Assembly: GCA_041675005.1 (NCBI GenBank)
Contig: JBAYUQ010000001.1
Location: 124,001-188,000 of the forward strand
Origin: PGYR01 sp041675005
GTDB lineage: Bacteria; Bacteroidota; Ignavibacteria; Kapaibacteriales; UBA2268
Direction of reading: 5' to 3'
DNA: 64,000 nucleotides
Position 1 is the stretch's first letter, and every line of letters begins with the position of its first letter. The notes below the pieces were generated by a model that was not told the DNA's origin, ran no database searches, and worked only from the letters and a program-made list of their open reading frames with translations. A program made the translations under genes and the position numbers. Positions 42,974 to 51,326 of the stretch are shown piece after piece.

Positions 42974-45073
42974 TTAGGTTGCCATAGTGGCTCTCTTTTT
43001 TACTAAGCTGATTTTACCAACTGCATCTATTTTCTTACCAGTTATATCATATATACTAATATCATCTGTAGTCATCGGTAAGTTTATATCCCAATAGAAT
43101 AGCACTTTAACTTCCGACTTTGCTGGGTTAGGATATGGCGGATAAGTGTAGAGGTAATTATTCTCAATTTCAGATTCTATTGAAGTTTGCACTCCCAACT
43201 TTTCTAATGTTGTCACAAATAAATTACCTTTTGAGTAACTACTTGTAGAATTTCCAACAAAAATATTCTTCCCAATTACCCCAATTATTCTATACAAATA
43301 TGTTTCATTTTCATTTAGTAAAGGCAAATTATCTTCTATATTTCTCCAAGTTTTACCTTGGTTATTAGAAAGCTTCATACCTTTTATCCCACTACCATAG
43401 CTTGAAACTATTATATTATTCTCATCAATCATTTCTATATAAGAATATTGAATTTCATTAAATAATTCAATTTCTAATTTTGTCCAAGATTTACCTTTAT
43501 CTGTTGATTTCAATATTCTTGTAGGTGATTGATTTATTGCATAATAATTTTTGCCAAATTCATAGAAATTATTTATTGAAGCAAAAGTTGTATCAGTTGG
43601 TAATGAATCTACTAATTTTGTCCAAGTTACTGCTTTATCAGATGATTTGAAAACACCGTTGAAAGTAGAAAATGCTAATATATTTCCACTCTTCGTTTCT
43701 GACATCTTAAATATTCGATAATTACTCTTAATTACAGTTGTATCAATAGGGGACAGTGTTTTTCCATAATCTTTACTTATAACCCTACCGTCAGCACCAT
43801 AAAGTAAAATTTTATCTTCAAATAATATTAAGTCCTCATAACGTCCAAATATTGGATAAACTTCGAAAGTTTCACCGTTATTCAATGATGAATATAGTGC
43901 ATACGGGGCTTTTAAAAATAAATAATTATTTTTTCTATATATTTTATTAATACTAACTCTATCTTCTTCTAAAAACGGATAGTATGTATTCCAATTCATA
44001 GCTAAATCAGTTGAATATTGAACACCTCTATCGAAACTACCTACACACAATAAAGTATCGTTGTGATTATAAATTCTATCTACCAATGCATCCGGATATG
44101 TAAAATTAGTAGGCCTAATATCTTTAAATAAGCTGTCAGATTCATAAACTAAATTATAATGAAATAAGAAATATCTATCATCTTTTTTATAGATTTGTGA
44201 ATTGTAAATTCCTTTGTTTAATACTTGCCAAGTCTGCCCATAGTCACGAGATTCAATTATTCCTGCTGGATTTGAGAGTGCAATTATTCTATCACCATCA
44301 AGTGAAAAGTTGTTAATTTCTGTTTCTATGTCATTTTCAGTCCACGTTTTTCCATTGTCATCAGAGCTAAATAGTTTACCATTTTTTGCACTAACCATAA
44401 TGTATTCATCAGTTATGAAAACTGATAATAGAGTTGAATCATTTAAAATTTTTTTCCAACTTTCTCCTTTATCTGTTGAAGCAAATAGACCTCCACTCAC
44501 TGTATCTTTAAATTTAGTTGGGTTAGCTACTTTTTGCTGAAGAGCAAATATATGGGTACTATTAGACTCTATTTGCTTAACAAAAAAATACTGCAAAGTA
44601 TCATATTTATCTTCTTTCTGTTTCCATTCTTTCTTGACTTCATCATATTTAAATAAATGACTCTCAAAAGATTTTTTAATACCAAATATTCCATTAGGAC
44701 TAATATCACAATCTTGACTAAAAGAGCCTTCTTCTAATATTTTTGACCAATTTTCTCCATAATCATCACTGAGAAAGACGCCATATACACAACTAACTAA
44801 TATTCTATTGTCAAATTGGTCAACTTGATATAGATATCCAAATTCTTTATAAATTGTATCTTCTATCGCCCTAACCCATTCACCATTTGAATATTGATAA
44901 TTATATACAGTCGAGTCAACGTAGTCATACTTACTTGCAAATATTTCACCATTCATACTCGCTAAATAATTTATAGTTTCATATTCGAAAGGTGTGGCTA
45001 CTTTTTCCCATATTTGGGATTTAGCTTGAGTTAAGAAAGATATTAAAAGAATAAATGTTATAATTAACTTCAT
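42974..45073 (-). CDS. YCF48/BNR-repeat secreted protein, T9SS sorting domain broken by a frameshift
   Basis: A 699-residue exported protein as read. Signal peptide (about 1-20), then many Asp-box/YCF48-like blades: FLSDDYGENWSKIL, FASTDKGESWKKI, FSSDDNGKTWTEN, ESRDYGQTWQVLN, YSSLNNGETFEV, KSSDKAVTWTKL and KSTDKGKSWTKL. The beginning of a sorting domain is visible (YPPYPNPAKSEVKVLFYWD, DISIYDITGKKIDAVG), but the frame then diverges into KKRATMAT and stops. The genuine end lies in another frame down to 42882. As drawn the product would probably not be recognised by T9SS. Either a real loss-of-export mutation or a homopolymer error. Confidence 0.8.
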   Translation of the reverse strand: MKLIITFILLISFLTQAKSQIWEKVATPFEYETINYLASMNGEIFASKYDYVDSTVYNYQYSNGEWVRAIEDTIYKEFGYLYQVDQFDNRILVSCVYGVFLSDDYGENWSKILEEGSFSQDCDISPNGIFGIKKSFESHLFKYDEVKKEWKQKEDKYDTLQYFFVKQIESNSTHIFALQQKVANPTKFKDTVSGGLFASTDKGESWKKILNDSTLLSVFITDEYIMVSAKNGKLFSSDDNGKTWTENDIETEINNFSLDGDRIIALSNPAGIIESRDYGQTWQVLNKGIYNSQIYKKDDRYFLFHYNLVYESDSLFKDIRPTNFTYPDALVDRIYNHNDTLLCVGSFDRGVQYSTDLAMNWNTYYPFLEEDRVSINKIYRKNNYLFLKAPYALYSSLNNGETFEVYPIFGRYEDLILFEDKILLYGADGRVISKDYGKTLSPIDTTVIKSNYRIFKMSETKSGNILAFSTFNGVFKSSDKAVTWTKLVDSLPTDTTFASINNFYEFGKNYYAINQSPTRILKSTDKGKSWTKLEIELFNEIQYSYIEMIDENNIIVSSYGSGIKGMKLSNNQGKTWRNIEDNLPLLNENETYLYRIIGVIGKNIFVGNSTSSYSKGNLFVTTLEKLGVQTSIESEIENNYLYTYPPYPNPAKSEVKVLFYWDINLPMTTDDISIYDITGKKIDAVGKISLVKKRATMAT

Positions 45074-45097
45074 AATAGAATTCCATTTTTATAAATA

Positions 45098-45123
45098 ACC
45101 TGATGAACCTTCGTTCATCAGGT
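45098..45123 (-). terminator. Perfect hairpin between two - strand genes
   Basis: Eleven-base arms ACCTGATGAAC and GTTCATCAGGT with a 4-base loop, 13 bases beyond the stop of the Cys-rich gene. On the - strand it is followed by a weak T-rich stretch (TTATTTATAAAA). It probably ends or attenuates that transcript before the YCF48-like gene. Confidence 0.65.
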
Positions 45124-45135
45124 ATATATCAATAA

Positions 45136-45789
45136 TTAGTTTGAATCACAAGGTGTATGATAAATATAACATGGTGTTTTCGTACCTACTGTATCTGAAG
45201 GTGTTGGAAAATCAAATATTGGTTCAATCAAATGACATTCTGGTGTAGAAGATCCAATAGCTGGAGGTAGCAATGTTTTAATATAATTACCACTTGCATC
45301 TTTACAGATAGTATATGTTGCTTCACAAAAATCATCCGAACAAGAGGAAAAATACAAAGTATTTTCACCGAAATAGAAAATTACTTCAGCTTGCCAACAT
45401 TGTGGAAGACTAAATGTAATAAGATATGGTGGGGGAGGTCCATCGCAAGGAGTTACCGGATTAAATACACATACTTCAGAAAAAATGAATGCAGGAGTCT
45501 GTATTTGTGATAAAATGTAATCAACAACCGCATTAAATGGAACAGTTGGAACACAACCTGGAGTGATTAAAGTAGGCCAGGAACCTAATTGAATTTTAGT
45601 TGCTCCAGCACCAAGAGGAGAACACTTATAACAAATATCAAATTCATATGCACAACCACCGACGTTCATATTAATAGTTTTTGTACTGTAACCTGATGGA
45701 CATGTAGCTTGTGCTTCGTTTTTCATCCCCACAGTAAGTAGGAATAATGTTACTCCAAGTGTAACTAATATGTTTTTATATGTTTTCAT
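45136..45789 (-). CDS. Cys-rich secreted protein of unknown function
   Basis: A 217-residue exported protein: signal peptide about residues 1-28 (ending NEAQA), then a mature part with about 14 cysteines, spread in pairs such as CPSGYSTKTI, CAYEFDICYKC, GCVPTVPF, VCVFNPVTPCDGPP, SSCSDDFCEATYTIC and ending CYIYHTPCDSN. The many Cys suggest disulfide stabilisation outside the cytoplasm. There is no sorting domain at the C-terminus. I do not recognise the family. Neighbour of the frameshifted T9SS gene on the same strand. Confidence 0.65.
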   Translation of the reverse strand: MKTYKNILVTLGVTLFLLTVGMKNEAQATCPSGYSTKTINMNVGGCAYEFDICYKCSPLGAGATKIQLGSWPTLITPGCVPTVPFNAVVDYILSQIQTPAFIFSEVCVFNPVTPCDGPPPPYLITFSLPQCWQAEVIFYFGENTLYFSSCSDDFCEATYTICKDASGNYIKTLLPPAIGSSTPECHLIEPIFDFPTPSDTVGTKTPCYIYHTPCDSN

Positions 45790-45891
45790 TTCTGAAATTC
45801 CCTAAAAAATTAATAAATATTTAATTATTTGAGGATAATTCATTAAATTTGTAAATATCATTTGAGGTGTGCAATTTTAGATGATAAATAC

Positions 45892-45938
45892 AGGTCAGGA
45901 ATTACCAACGAAGTTTTTTCTGACCTTTTTTATTTTTC
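45892..45938 (+). terminator. Terminator-like hairpin with no upstream gene
   Basis: A 10 bp stem (one G-T wobble) closed over about 15 bases, then a U-rich tract in + strand sense. Nearest + strand gene upstream ends at 41470, so the hairpin would end an unannotated short transcript if it is functional. Confidence 0.45.
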
Positions 45939-46116
45939 TCACTTATTTTCTGATTTAAAATAATAATTTATTTGAAACTAAAAAAAGAAAAATGAAAAAA
46001 CATAATTATTTACTCAATCAACTTAAAATTAATTCAATTCTTTAATACTTTGTTACAAAATCATTCAAAACAAGCTAAATAGTAACATAGCGGCTAGTTC
46101 AATTCAGATTATAAAA

Positions 46117-46140
46117 AAAGGCCACCCTCAGGCAGCCTTT
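46117..46140 (-). terminator. Intrinsic terminator of the phosphohexomutase gene (repeated family)
   Basis: On the - strand AAAGGCTGCC, TGAG, GGTGGCCTTT, followed by a T run. Second member of the three-copy terminator family. It lies 30 bases after the stop of the phosphohexomutase gene. Confidence 0.85.
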
Positions 46141-46169
46141 CTGTAAATAATCTTATTTCGTATTGCTAT

Positions 46170-47573
46170 CTATTTTAAATCCATTGCTTCGTGTAATAGC
46201 TCATTTACAACATTCATAGATTCCGCCTCGGCATAGAATCTAAGTAATGGCTCCGTACCAGATGCCCTTATCAATAGCCATGCGTGATTGAAATAGAACT
46301 TAATACCATCTTTGGTGTCAACTCTTTCGACTTCAAATCTACCTATTTTACTTGGTATTTTATATGCAGCATTCAGAATAGTATCTTTTTCTTCTTGAGT
46401 CATTTTCTTATCTATTCTATGATAGCGGTGCGGCCCAAATTGCTCATCCAAATCATCACATAACTCTTTCAAAGATTTGCCAGTTACAGCCATTGCTTCT
46501 AATAGTAAAAGACCATTGAATATACCGTCACGTTCTGGAATATGCAACGAAGTACCTAACCCACCGGATTCCTCACCACCTATAAGAACATTCTTATCTA
46601 TCATCAATTCAGCAGTATATTTGAAGCCAACAGGAGTTTCATGTAGAGTTATTCCCTTGTCTTCGCAATACATATCAACCATCGAAGTAAGTGAAACAGT
46701 CTTTACCACATCGCCTCTTTTACCTTTGATTTCATACAGATAGCGAAGTAATATCATAAATATCTTGTGCGAATCTACGAAGTTACCTTCTCCATCCACA
46801 GTTCCTAATCTATCTGCATCACCGTCAGTAGCTAGACCAAAATCGAATTCTCCACTCTTTATTGTCGTAATCAAATCTCCTAAACAGTTTTCGATTGGCT
46901 CAGGGTGATCTATATTACCGAATCCAGGGTTCCATTCGCTATGAAGTTCGAATACCTTGTCGATAAGTCCTTCTAACATACCCATTCCAGCGCCGTGCAT
47001 TGGGTCGAATATTACTTTGAAATCGGCCTTTCTGATAGCATCCATATCCAAACGCTTTTTGATATGGCGTAGATATGTATCTTTAGCATCGAAATACTTG
47101 ATTAATCCTTTTTCTTTATAATGAGCAACAGATTCCAAATTGAATTCGAATCCATCTGTCATTCTTTGATGAAGTATTTCTTCTAATCTTGCTATTTGCG
47201 AAGGAGTGGCAGGGCCACCGAAGCTACCCTTAACTTTGAATCCATTATATATAGCTGGATTATGAGATGCCGTAATTACGAATCCCAATTCAGCTTTCTT
47301 TTGTCTTGTGTTAAATGATACTTGAGGAGTAGAAGATATGTTGTCGCTTATATTAACTACTATGCCTTGTGATGCCAATACTTTAGCCGTTTCTTCGGCG
47401 AACTCTCTAGACATAAACCTACCATCATATCCAATAACAGCACTTGGGTTAGTTTGTTCATCAGATAGTTCTTTCACATAATCAGCACCAGCTAGTGCTA
47501 CATATCGTAAGTTAGCGTAAGTAAAATCATCGGCTATGATACCTCTCCAGCCGTCTGTTCCAAATTTAATCAT
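46170..47573 (-). CDS. Phosphoglucomutase/phosphomannomutase family protein
   Basis: A 467-residue alpha-D-phosphohexomutase. The four domain landmarks are present: IKFGTDGWRGIIADDFTYAN at the start, phosphoserine loop VITASHNPAIYNGFKVK (about residues 98-114), metal loop LATDGDADRLGTVDGEG (about 238-254), sugar loop GGEESGGLG, and phosphate-binding RASGTEPLLRFYAEA near the end. It probably interconverts glucose- or mannose-1-/6-phosphate; the exact sugar is not determinable. Six bases downstream of enolase on the same strand. Confidence 0.93.
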   Translation of the reverse strand: MIKFGTDGWRGIIADDFTYANLRYVALAGADYVKELSDEQTNPSAVIGYDGRFMSREFAEETAKVLASQGIVVNISDNISSTPQVSFNTRQKKAELGFVITASHNPAIYNGFKVKGSFGGPATPSQIARLEEILHQRMTDGFEFNLESVAHYKEKGLIKYFDAKDTYLRHIKKRLDMDAIRKADFKVIFDPMHGAGMGMLEGLIDKVFELHSEWNPGFGNIDHPEPIENCLGDLITTIKSGEFDFGLATDGDADRLGTVDGEGNFVDSHKIFMILLRYLYEIKGKRGDVVKTVSLTSMVDMYCEDKGITLHETPVGFKYTAELMIDKNVLIGGEESGGLGTSLHIPERDGIFNGLLLLEAMAVTGKSLKELCDDLDEQFGPHRYHRIDKKMTQEEKDTILNAAYKIPSKIGRFEVERVDTKDGIKFYFNHAWLLIRASGTEPLLRFYAEAESMNVVNELLHEAMDLK

Positions 47574-47579
47574 ATTGTC

Positions 47580-48872
47580 TTATTTGTTAAATTTATTGAA
47601 TGGGAAATTAGCCGAATAATACGAATCAGTATCTAGTTCTTCTTCTATTCTTAGTAATTGATTGTACTTAGCAGTACGGTCACTTCTACTTGGAGCACCA
47701 GTCTTTATCTGACCAGAGTTAAGTGCAACTGACAAGTCAGCTATGAAAGTATCTTCCGTTTCACCACTTCTGTGAGAGATTATACTAGTATATCCATTTC
47801 TATGAGCCATATTAACAGCTTCGATAGTTTCAGTTAGTGTACCGATTTGATTAACTTTTACTAGAATTGAGTTAGCAGTTTTAGTTTCTATACCACGAGC
47901 TAAGAATTCAGGATTAGTTACGAATAAATCATCACCAACTAATTGGACTTTGTTGCCCAATCTATCAGTTAGTTTTTTCCAATTTTCCCAATCGTTCTCA
48001 TCTAATCCATCTTCGATAGAAATAAGAGGGTACTTTTCTGCTAATGCAGCATACCATTCTATCATCTCATCACCAGTTTTAAGTTCACCAGTAGATTTGT
48101 ACATTTTGTATTTGCCATCTTCGTACATTTCTGAAGCAGCTACGTCTATAGAAAGTAAGAAATCCTCACCGGGTTTATAACCAGCTTTTTCAATAGCTTC
48201 TAGTATCACATCGAATGCTTCTTCATTGGATTTTAGTGATGGAGCAAAGCCACCTTCATCACCAACTGAAGTATTATATCCTTTTGATTTAAGTACAGCT
48301 TTCAGGTTATGGAATACTTCTATACCCATTCTTAAAGCATCAGAGAATGTACTAGCACCAACTGGAAGTATCATAAATTCTTGAATATCAACATTGTTGT
48401 CAGCGTGCTTACCACCATTTATGATGTTCATCATTGGAGTAGGTAGTGTATTAGCCGAAACGCCACCAATATATCTATAAAGTGGAATCATCAGATGGTT
48501 TGCAGCTGCTCTAGCTACAGCAAGTGAAACACCAAGTATAGCATTTGCACCCAAATGAGATTTGTTATCCGTACCGTCCAAATCAATAAGCAGATTATCT
48601 ATTTGAGCTTGCTCCAAACAATCAAAACCTTCAAGAGCTTCCGCAATAATAGTATTCACATTATCAACAGCTTGGTAAACAGATTTACCTAAGTAAACAG
48701 AATCGTCTCCGTCTCTTAGTTCGTGTGCTTCGTTTTCACCTGTGCTAGCACCAGAAGGCACAGCTGCACGGCCATACGTACCGTCTTCTAATATTACATC
48801 AACTTCAATTGTTGGATTACCACGCGAATCGATTATCTGACGTCCGATTATATCATAAATGAAAGAACTCAT
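47580..48872 (-). CDS. eno: Enolase
   Basis: A 430-residue phosphopyruvate hydratase of glycolysis. Landmarks: GRQIIDSRGNPTIEVDV (N-terminus), GASTGENEAHELRDGD, SVGDEGGFAPSL (metal-binding region), SIEDGLDENDWENWKKLT, VGDDLFVTNPEFLARGI with the catalytic Lys shortly after (SILVKVNQIGTLTE), and SHRSGETEDTFIADL. Length is standard. It lies 3 bases downstream of the pterin dehydratase gene, in a run with thioredoxin. Confidence 0.97.
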   Translation of the reverse strand: MSSFIYDIIGRQIIDSRGNPTIEVDVILEDGTYGRAAVPSGASTGENEAHELRDGDDSVYLGKSVYQAVDNVNTIIAEALEGFDCLEQAQIDNLLIDLDGTDNKSHLGANAILGVSLAVARAAANHLMIPLYRYIGGVSANTLPTPMMNIINGGKHADNNVDIQEFMILPVGASTFSDALRMGIEVFHNLKAVLKSKGYNTSVGDEGGFAPSLKSNEEAFDVILEAIEKAGYKPGEDFLLSIDVAASEMYEDGKYKMYKSTGELKTGDEMIEWYAALAEKYPLISIEDGLDENDWENWKKLTDRLGNKVQLVGDDLFVTNPEFLARGIETKTANSILVKVNQIGTLTETIEAVNMAHRNGYTSIISHRSGETEDTFIADLSVALNSGQIKTGAPSRSDRTAKYNQLLRIEEELDTDSYYSANFPFNKFNK

Positions 48873-48875
48873 GTT

Positions 48876-49184
48876 CTATTCCTCATTAGCATTTAGTTTT
48901 ATAGAATCTATTTTATTGGCAAGTTTAAAGTCTAATTCGGTTAGACCACCAGCGTCGTGAGTACTGACGCTTATTCGGACTTTGTTCCATCCATATATTT
49001 CTATATTCGGATGGTGGTCCATACTCTCTGATATAATGGCAACCGAGTTCACAAATCCTATAGCGGATGCAAAATCGGCTGCTACTATTTCTCTCTTTAT
49101 TTCTTTACCGTCTTTTTTCCAGTTGACCAAATTTTCTAATTCGTCATCTATTCTCACATCGTCCAATAGTTCTGGTCTTGACAT
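48876..49184 (-). CDS. phhB: 4a-hydroxytetrahydrobiopterin dehydratase
   Basis: A 102-residue pterin-4a-carbinolamine dehydratase. The motif runs SESMDHHPNIEIYGWNKV (adjacent His pair, then aromatic), with a later STHDAGGLTELD supplying the third His and Asp. In other bacteria it recycles the pterin cofactor of aromatic amino acid hydroxylases; no hydroxylase is in the window. Six bases after trxA. Confidence 0.92.
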   Translation of the reverse strand: MSRPELLDDVRIDDELENLVNWKKDGKEIKREIVAADFASAIGFVNSVAIISESMDHHPNIEIYGWNKVRISVSTHDAGGLTELDFKLANKIDSIKLNANEE

Positions 49185-49190
49185 TGTATA

Positions 49191-49517
49191 TTATCCCATT
49201 AGGGCGTTTAATTTGCTTTGTATTTGTTCTTTTGGAACTGCACCAACGATAGTTTCGACTTGTTCGCCACCTTTGAACATCAAGATGGTAGGGATAGAAC
49301 GAATACCGTATTGCATAGCAACTTGTTGGTTATTATCTACATCAACTTTAGCAATCATTGCTTTGCCGTCATATTCTGCCGCTAACTCGTCAATGATAGG
49401 AGCTATCATCCTACAAGGACCGCACCATGCTGCCCAAAAATCTACAACTACTGGTACATCTGAATTTTTAATTTCTTTTGTGAAATTTGCATCTGTTAAA
49501 TGAATTGGTTGAGACAT
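49191..49517 (-). CDS. trxA: Thioredoxin
   Basis: A 108-residue thioredoxin with the redox motif WAAWCGPCRMIAP (Cys pair about residues 32 and 35), the cis-Pro loop IRSIPTILMFKGGEQVE and DFWAAW. It is a standard cytoplasmic disulfide reductase. It heads a run with phhB, eno and the phosphohexomutase. Confidence 0.97.
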   Translation of the reverse strand: MSQPIHLTDANFTKEIKNSDVPVVVDFWAAWCGPCRMIAPIIDELAAEYDGKAMIAKVDVDNNQQVAMQYGIRSIPTILMFKGGEQVETIVGAVPKEQIQSKLNALMG

Positions 49518-49600
49518 TCTGTTCTCCGCTTATATATTTAGTTATTAAACTTAAAATCTTTGTGTATAAGACGATTTCAGCAATCGATTTATTTTACTAA

Positions 49601-50137
49601 TTAGTTCCCGATTACATTCTCAATATTATTTATGAATTCTTTATAATTTGAGAATACAAAATTAGCTTTATTTTCTGAGAAATTACCTATTAGGATTGTT
49701 TTTATACCTGCCCTTTCACCAGCTATAGCATCGGACTCACTATCACCGATGAAATAAGAGGTTTCTTTGTCAATATCCCATTTCTCGATAGCTTCGAGTA
49801 TCATTCCGGGTTCTGGTTTTCTTGACTTAGAGCCACTATTAGCCAAATCCGGGCTATAGTATATATCATCAAAGCTATAACCCAATTTCTGATATAGATT
49901 GAATTGCATAAGGTTATGAACTATAGAAAGCTCTTCCTCAGTCATTACCCCTTTGCCTATTCCTTGTTGATTAGTTATTATTACTTTTAGAAAACCAAGC
50001 TCATCCACTTTTTTAAATATTTCTATAAATTCAGGAATAAACTCGAATTCGTTATAGTTCTTTATATAACCATCAATCTTTCTAGTATTTACAATTCCAT
50101 CTCTATCGAAAAAAAAACACTTATTCATATAGCCCAC
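49601..50137 (-). CDS. HAD-IIIA phosphatase, GmhB-like
   Basis: A 178-residue haloacid-dehalogenase-type phosphatase resembling D-glycero-D-manno-heptose-1,7-bisphosphate 7-phosphatase and histidinol-phosphatase. Motif I CFFFDRDGIVN (DxD nucleophile), motif II VIITNQQGIGKG, and motif IV YFIGDSESDAIAGERAG are visible. The usual GmhB zinc-binding Cys loop is not present: the segment YYSPDLANSGSKSRKPEPGM carries only the KPxPGM part. It may start at ATG 50137 or 50128; the start lies inside the preceding glycosyltransferase gene, implying coupling and a role in surface polysaccharide or LPS heptose. Confidence 0.85.
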   Translation of the reverse strand: MGYMNKCFFFDRDGIVNTRKIDGYIKNYNEFEFIPEFIEIFKKVDELGFLKVIITNQQGIGKGVMTEEELSIVHNLMQFNLYQKLGYSFDDIYYSPDLANSGSKSRKPEPGMILEAIEKWDIDKETSYFIGDSESDAIAGERAGIKTILIGNFSENKANFVFSNYKEFINNIENVIGN

Positions 50138-51317
50138 ATACTTCTTTTATTACAGCATCACATTGGTCATATATTATTTCCCACGAATGAGTTCTGATAA
50201 TATATTCGCGTGCATTTTTACTAATTTTCTCTGATAATTGTTTGTCTTTCAATAACTGTATTACCTTTGTTGCAAATTCTTCAGAGGTTTCTGCTATCAT
50301 TATTTCTTCACCATCAGTTGCATAAATCCCTTGATTACCAGTAGTTGTCGTAACTATAGGACAACCAGCACTCATTGCTTCCAATAGCTTATTTTGTATA
50401 CCAGTACCACCATAATGGGGGTGGACATATACAGCTGCTTTTTGCAAGTATGATACTATTTCTGGTACATTAGAATGTATTTCTACATCATCATCTTCTA
50501 ATTTAGAAATGGCTTTAGATGGGTTCGCCCCAGCTAATACTAGTTTTATATTTGGAAATTCCTTTTTAACAATTGGCAGTATCTCGTTCACCAATCTATT
50601 TATCATAAGTTCATTAGCCCATACATCTAGTTTGCCTGTGAATAGTAAATCCTCTCGTTCCTGTTTTTCGTCAGGTACGAATTTATCTACATCTACACCA
50701 TTAGAAAGTAAATGATAATTAGCATTAGGATTTAGCTTTCTCATCAACTTGATATCGTCTTCCGTTACGAAAGTTACAGCATCAAAATAGTTTACAATAT
50801 CAGGTTCATATTTACCTAGTTTCTTCCACTCCCAATACCGTATAAGTTTTTGCTTAAGGTTCTTTGTGCCTTTGTATGAACGTTTTTGATATTCCGTTCT
50901 GCAATCTTCAGCCATCAGAATGCTAGGTATTTGTGCTTTTTTAATATACTCTGCAGTTCTCATAAAAAAGGAAAATGCTAAATCAAAGTTCTTTTCGTCT
51001 ATTAACTTTTCTACTTCTTCATGATATTGTTTTTGCTCATAATAAAGTATTTCTAACGGTTTTTTGGACATTAACTTAGTCAAAGAGCTGATACCAGCAT
51101 TAAATGGCTTTAATGGAATGACATGTAAGTCAACTCCCAGTTTCTTTACAGAGTTTTTTAGACTTTCGGTGAATTTTTTTCCTTGAAAGAATGTAACAAG
51201 AGTTACATTGTGTTCTTTTGCAAGGTGTTTAATTATATAATACGGTTTTACCCTATCTCCACCTATAAGTGGGAATGGGTATCTAGGTAATAAAAATAAT
51301 ATATTCAGTTTCTTCAT
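50121..51317 (-). CDS. Glycosyltransferase family 4 (GT-B)
   Basis: A 398-residue GT-B glycosyltransferase. N-terminal LPRYPFPLIGGDRVKPYYII, a Rossmann-like linker, VTFVTEDDIKLMRKLNP, the donor-binding segment LLFTGKLDVWANELMI, and the C-terminal HPHYGGTGIQNKLLEAMSAG, then PIVTTTTGNQGI. It transfers a sugar from an activated donor; the acceptor is not predictable. Overlaps the HAD phosphatase by 17 bases, suggesting a shared surface-sugar pathway. Confidence 0.88.
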   Translation of the reverse strand: MKKLNILFLLPRYPFPLIGGDRVKPYYIIKHLAKEHNVTLVTFFQGKKFTESLKNSVKKLGVDLHVIPLKPFNAGISSLTKLMSKKPLEILYYEQKQYHEEVEKLIDEKNFDLAFSFFMRTAEYIKKAQIPSILMAEDCRTEYQKRSYKGTKNLKQKLIRYWEWKKLGKYEPDIVNYFDAVTFVTEDDIKLMRKLNPNANYHLLSNGVDVDKFVPDEKQEREDLLFTGKLDVWANELMINRLVNEILPIVKKEFPNIKLVLAGANPSKAISKLEDDDVEIHSNVPEIVSYLQKAAVYVHPHYGGTGIQNKLLEAMSAGCPIVTTTTGNQGIYATDGEEIMIAETSEEFATKVIQLLKDKQLSEKISKNAREYIIRTHSWEIIYDQCDAVIKEVCGLYE

Positions 51318-51326
51318 TGCAATCTC

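Larger units (their letters stand above)
45790..46169. other. Intergenic, 380 bp, with one orphan + strand terminator-like hairpin
   Basis: No ORF is convincing. The stretch holds a hairpin with arms AGGTCAGGAA (45892-45901) and TTTCTGACCT (about 45917-45926), followed by TTTTTTATTTTT on the + strand, with no + strand gene before it. Nearer 46117 is the phosphomutase terminator. The rest is very AT-rich. Confidence 0.55.

Noticed and set aside
48982..49503. A 173-codon + strand open frame.
   Set aside because: It is a shadow of phhB and trxA, both of which are unmistakable on the - strand.
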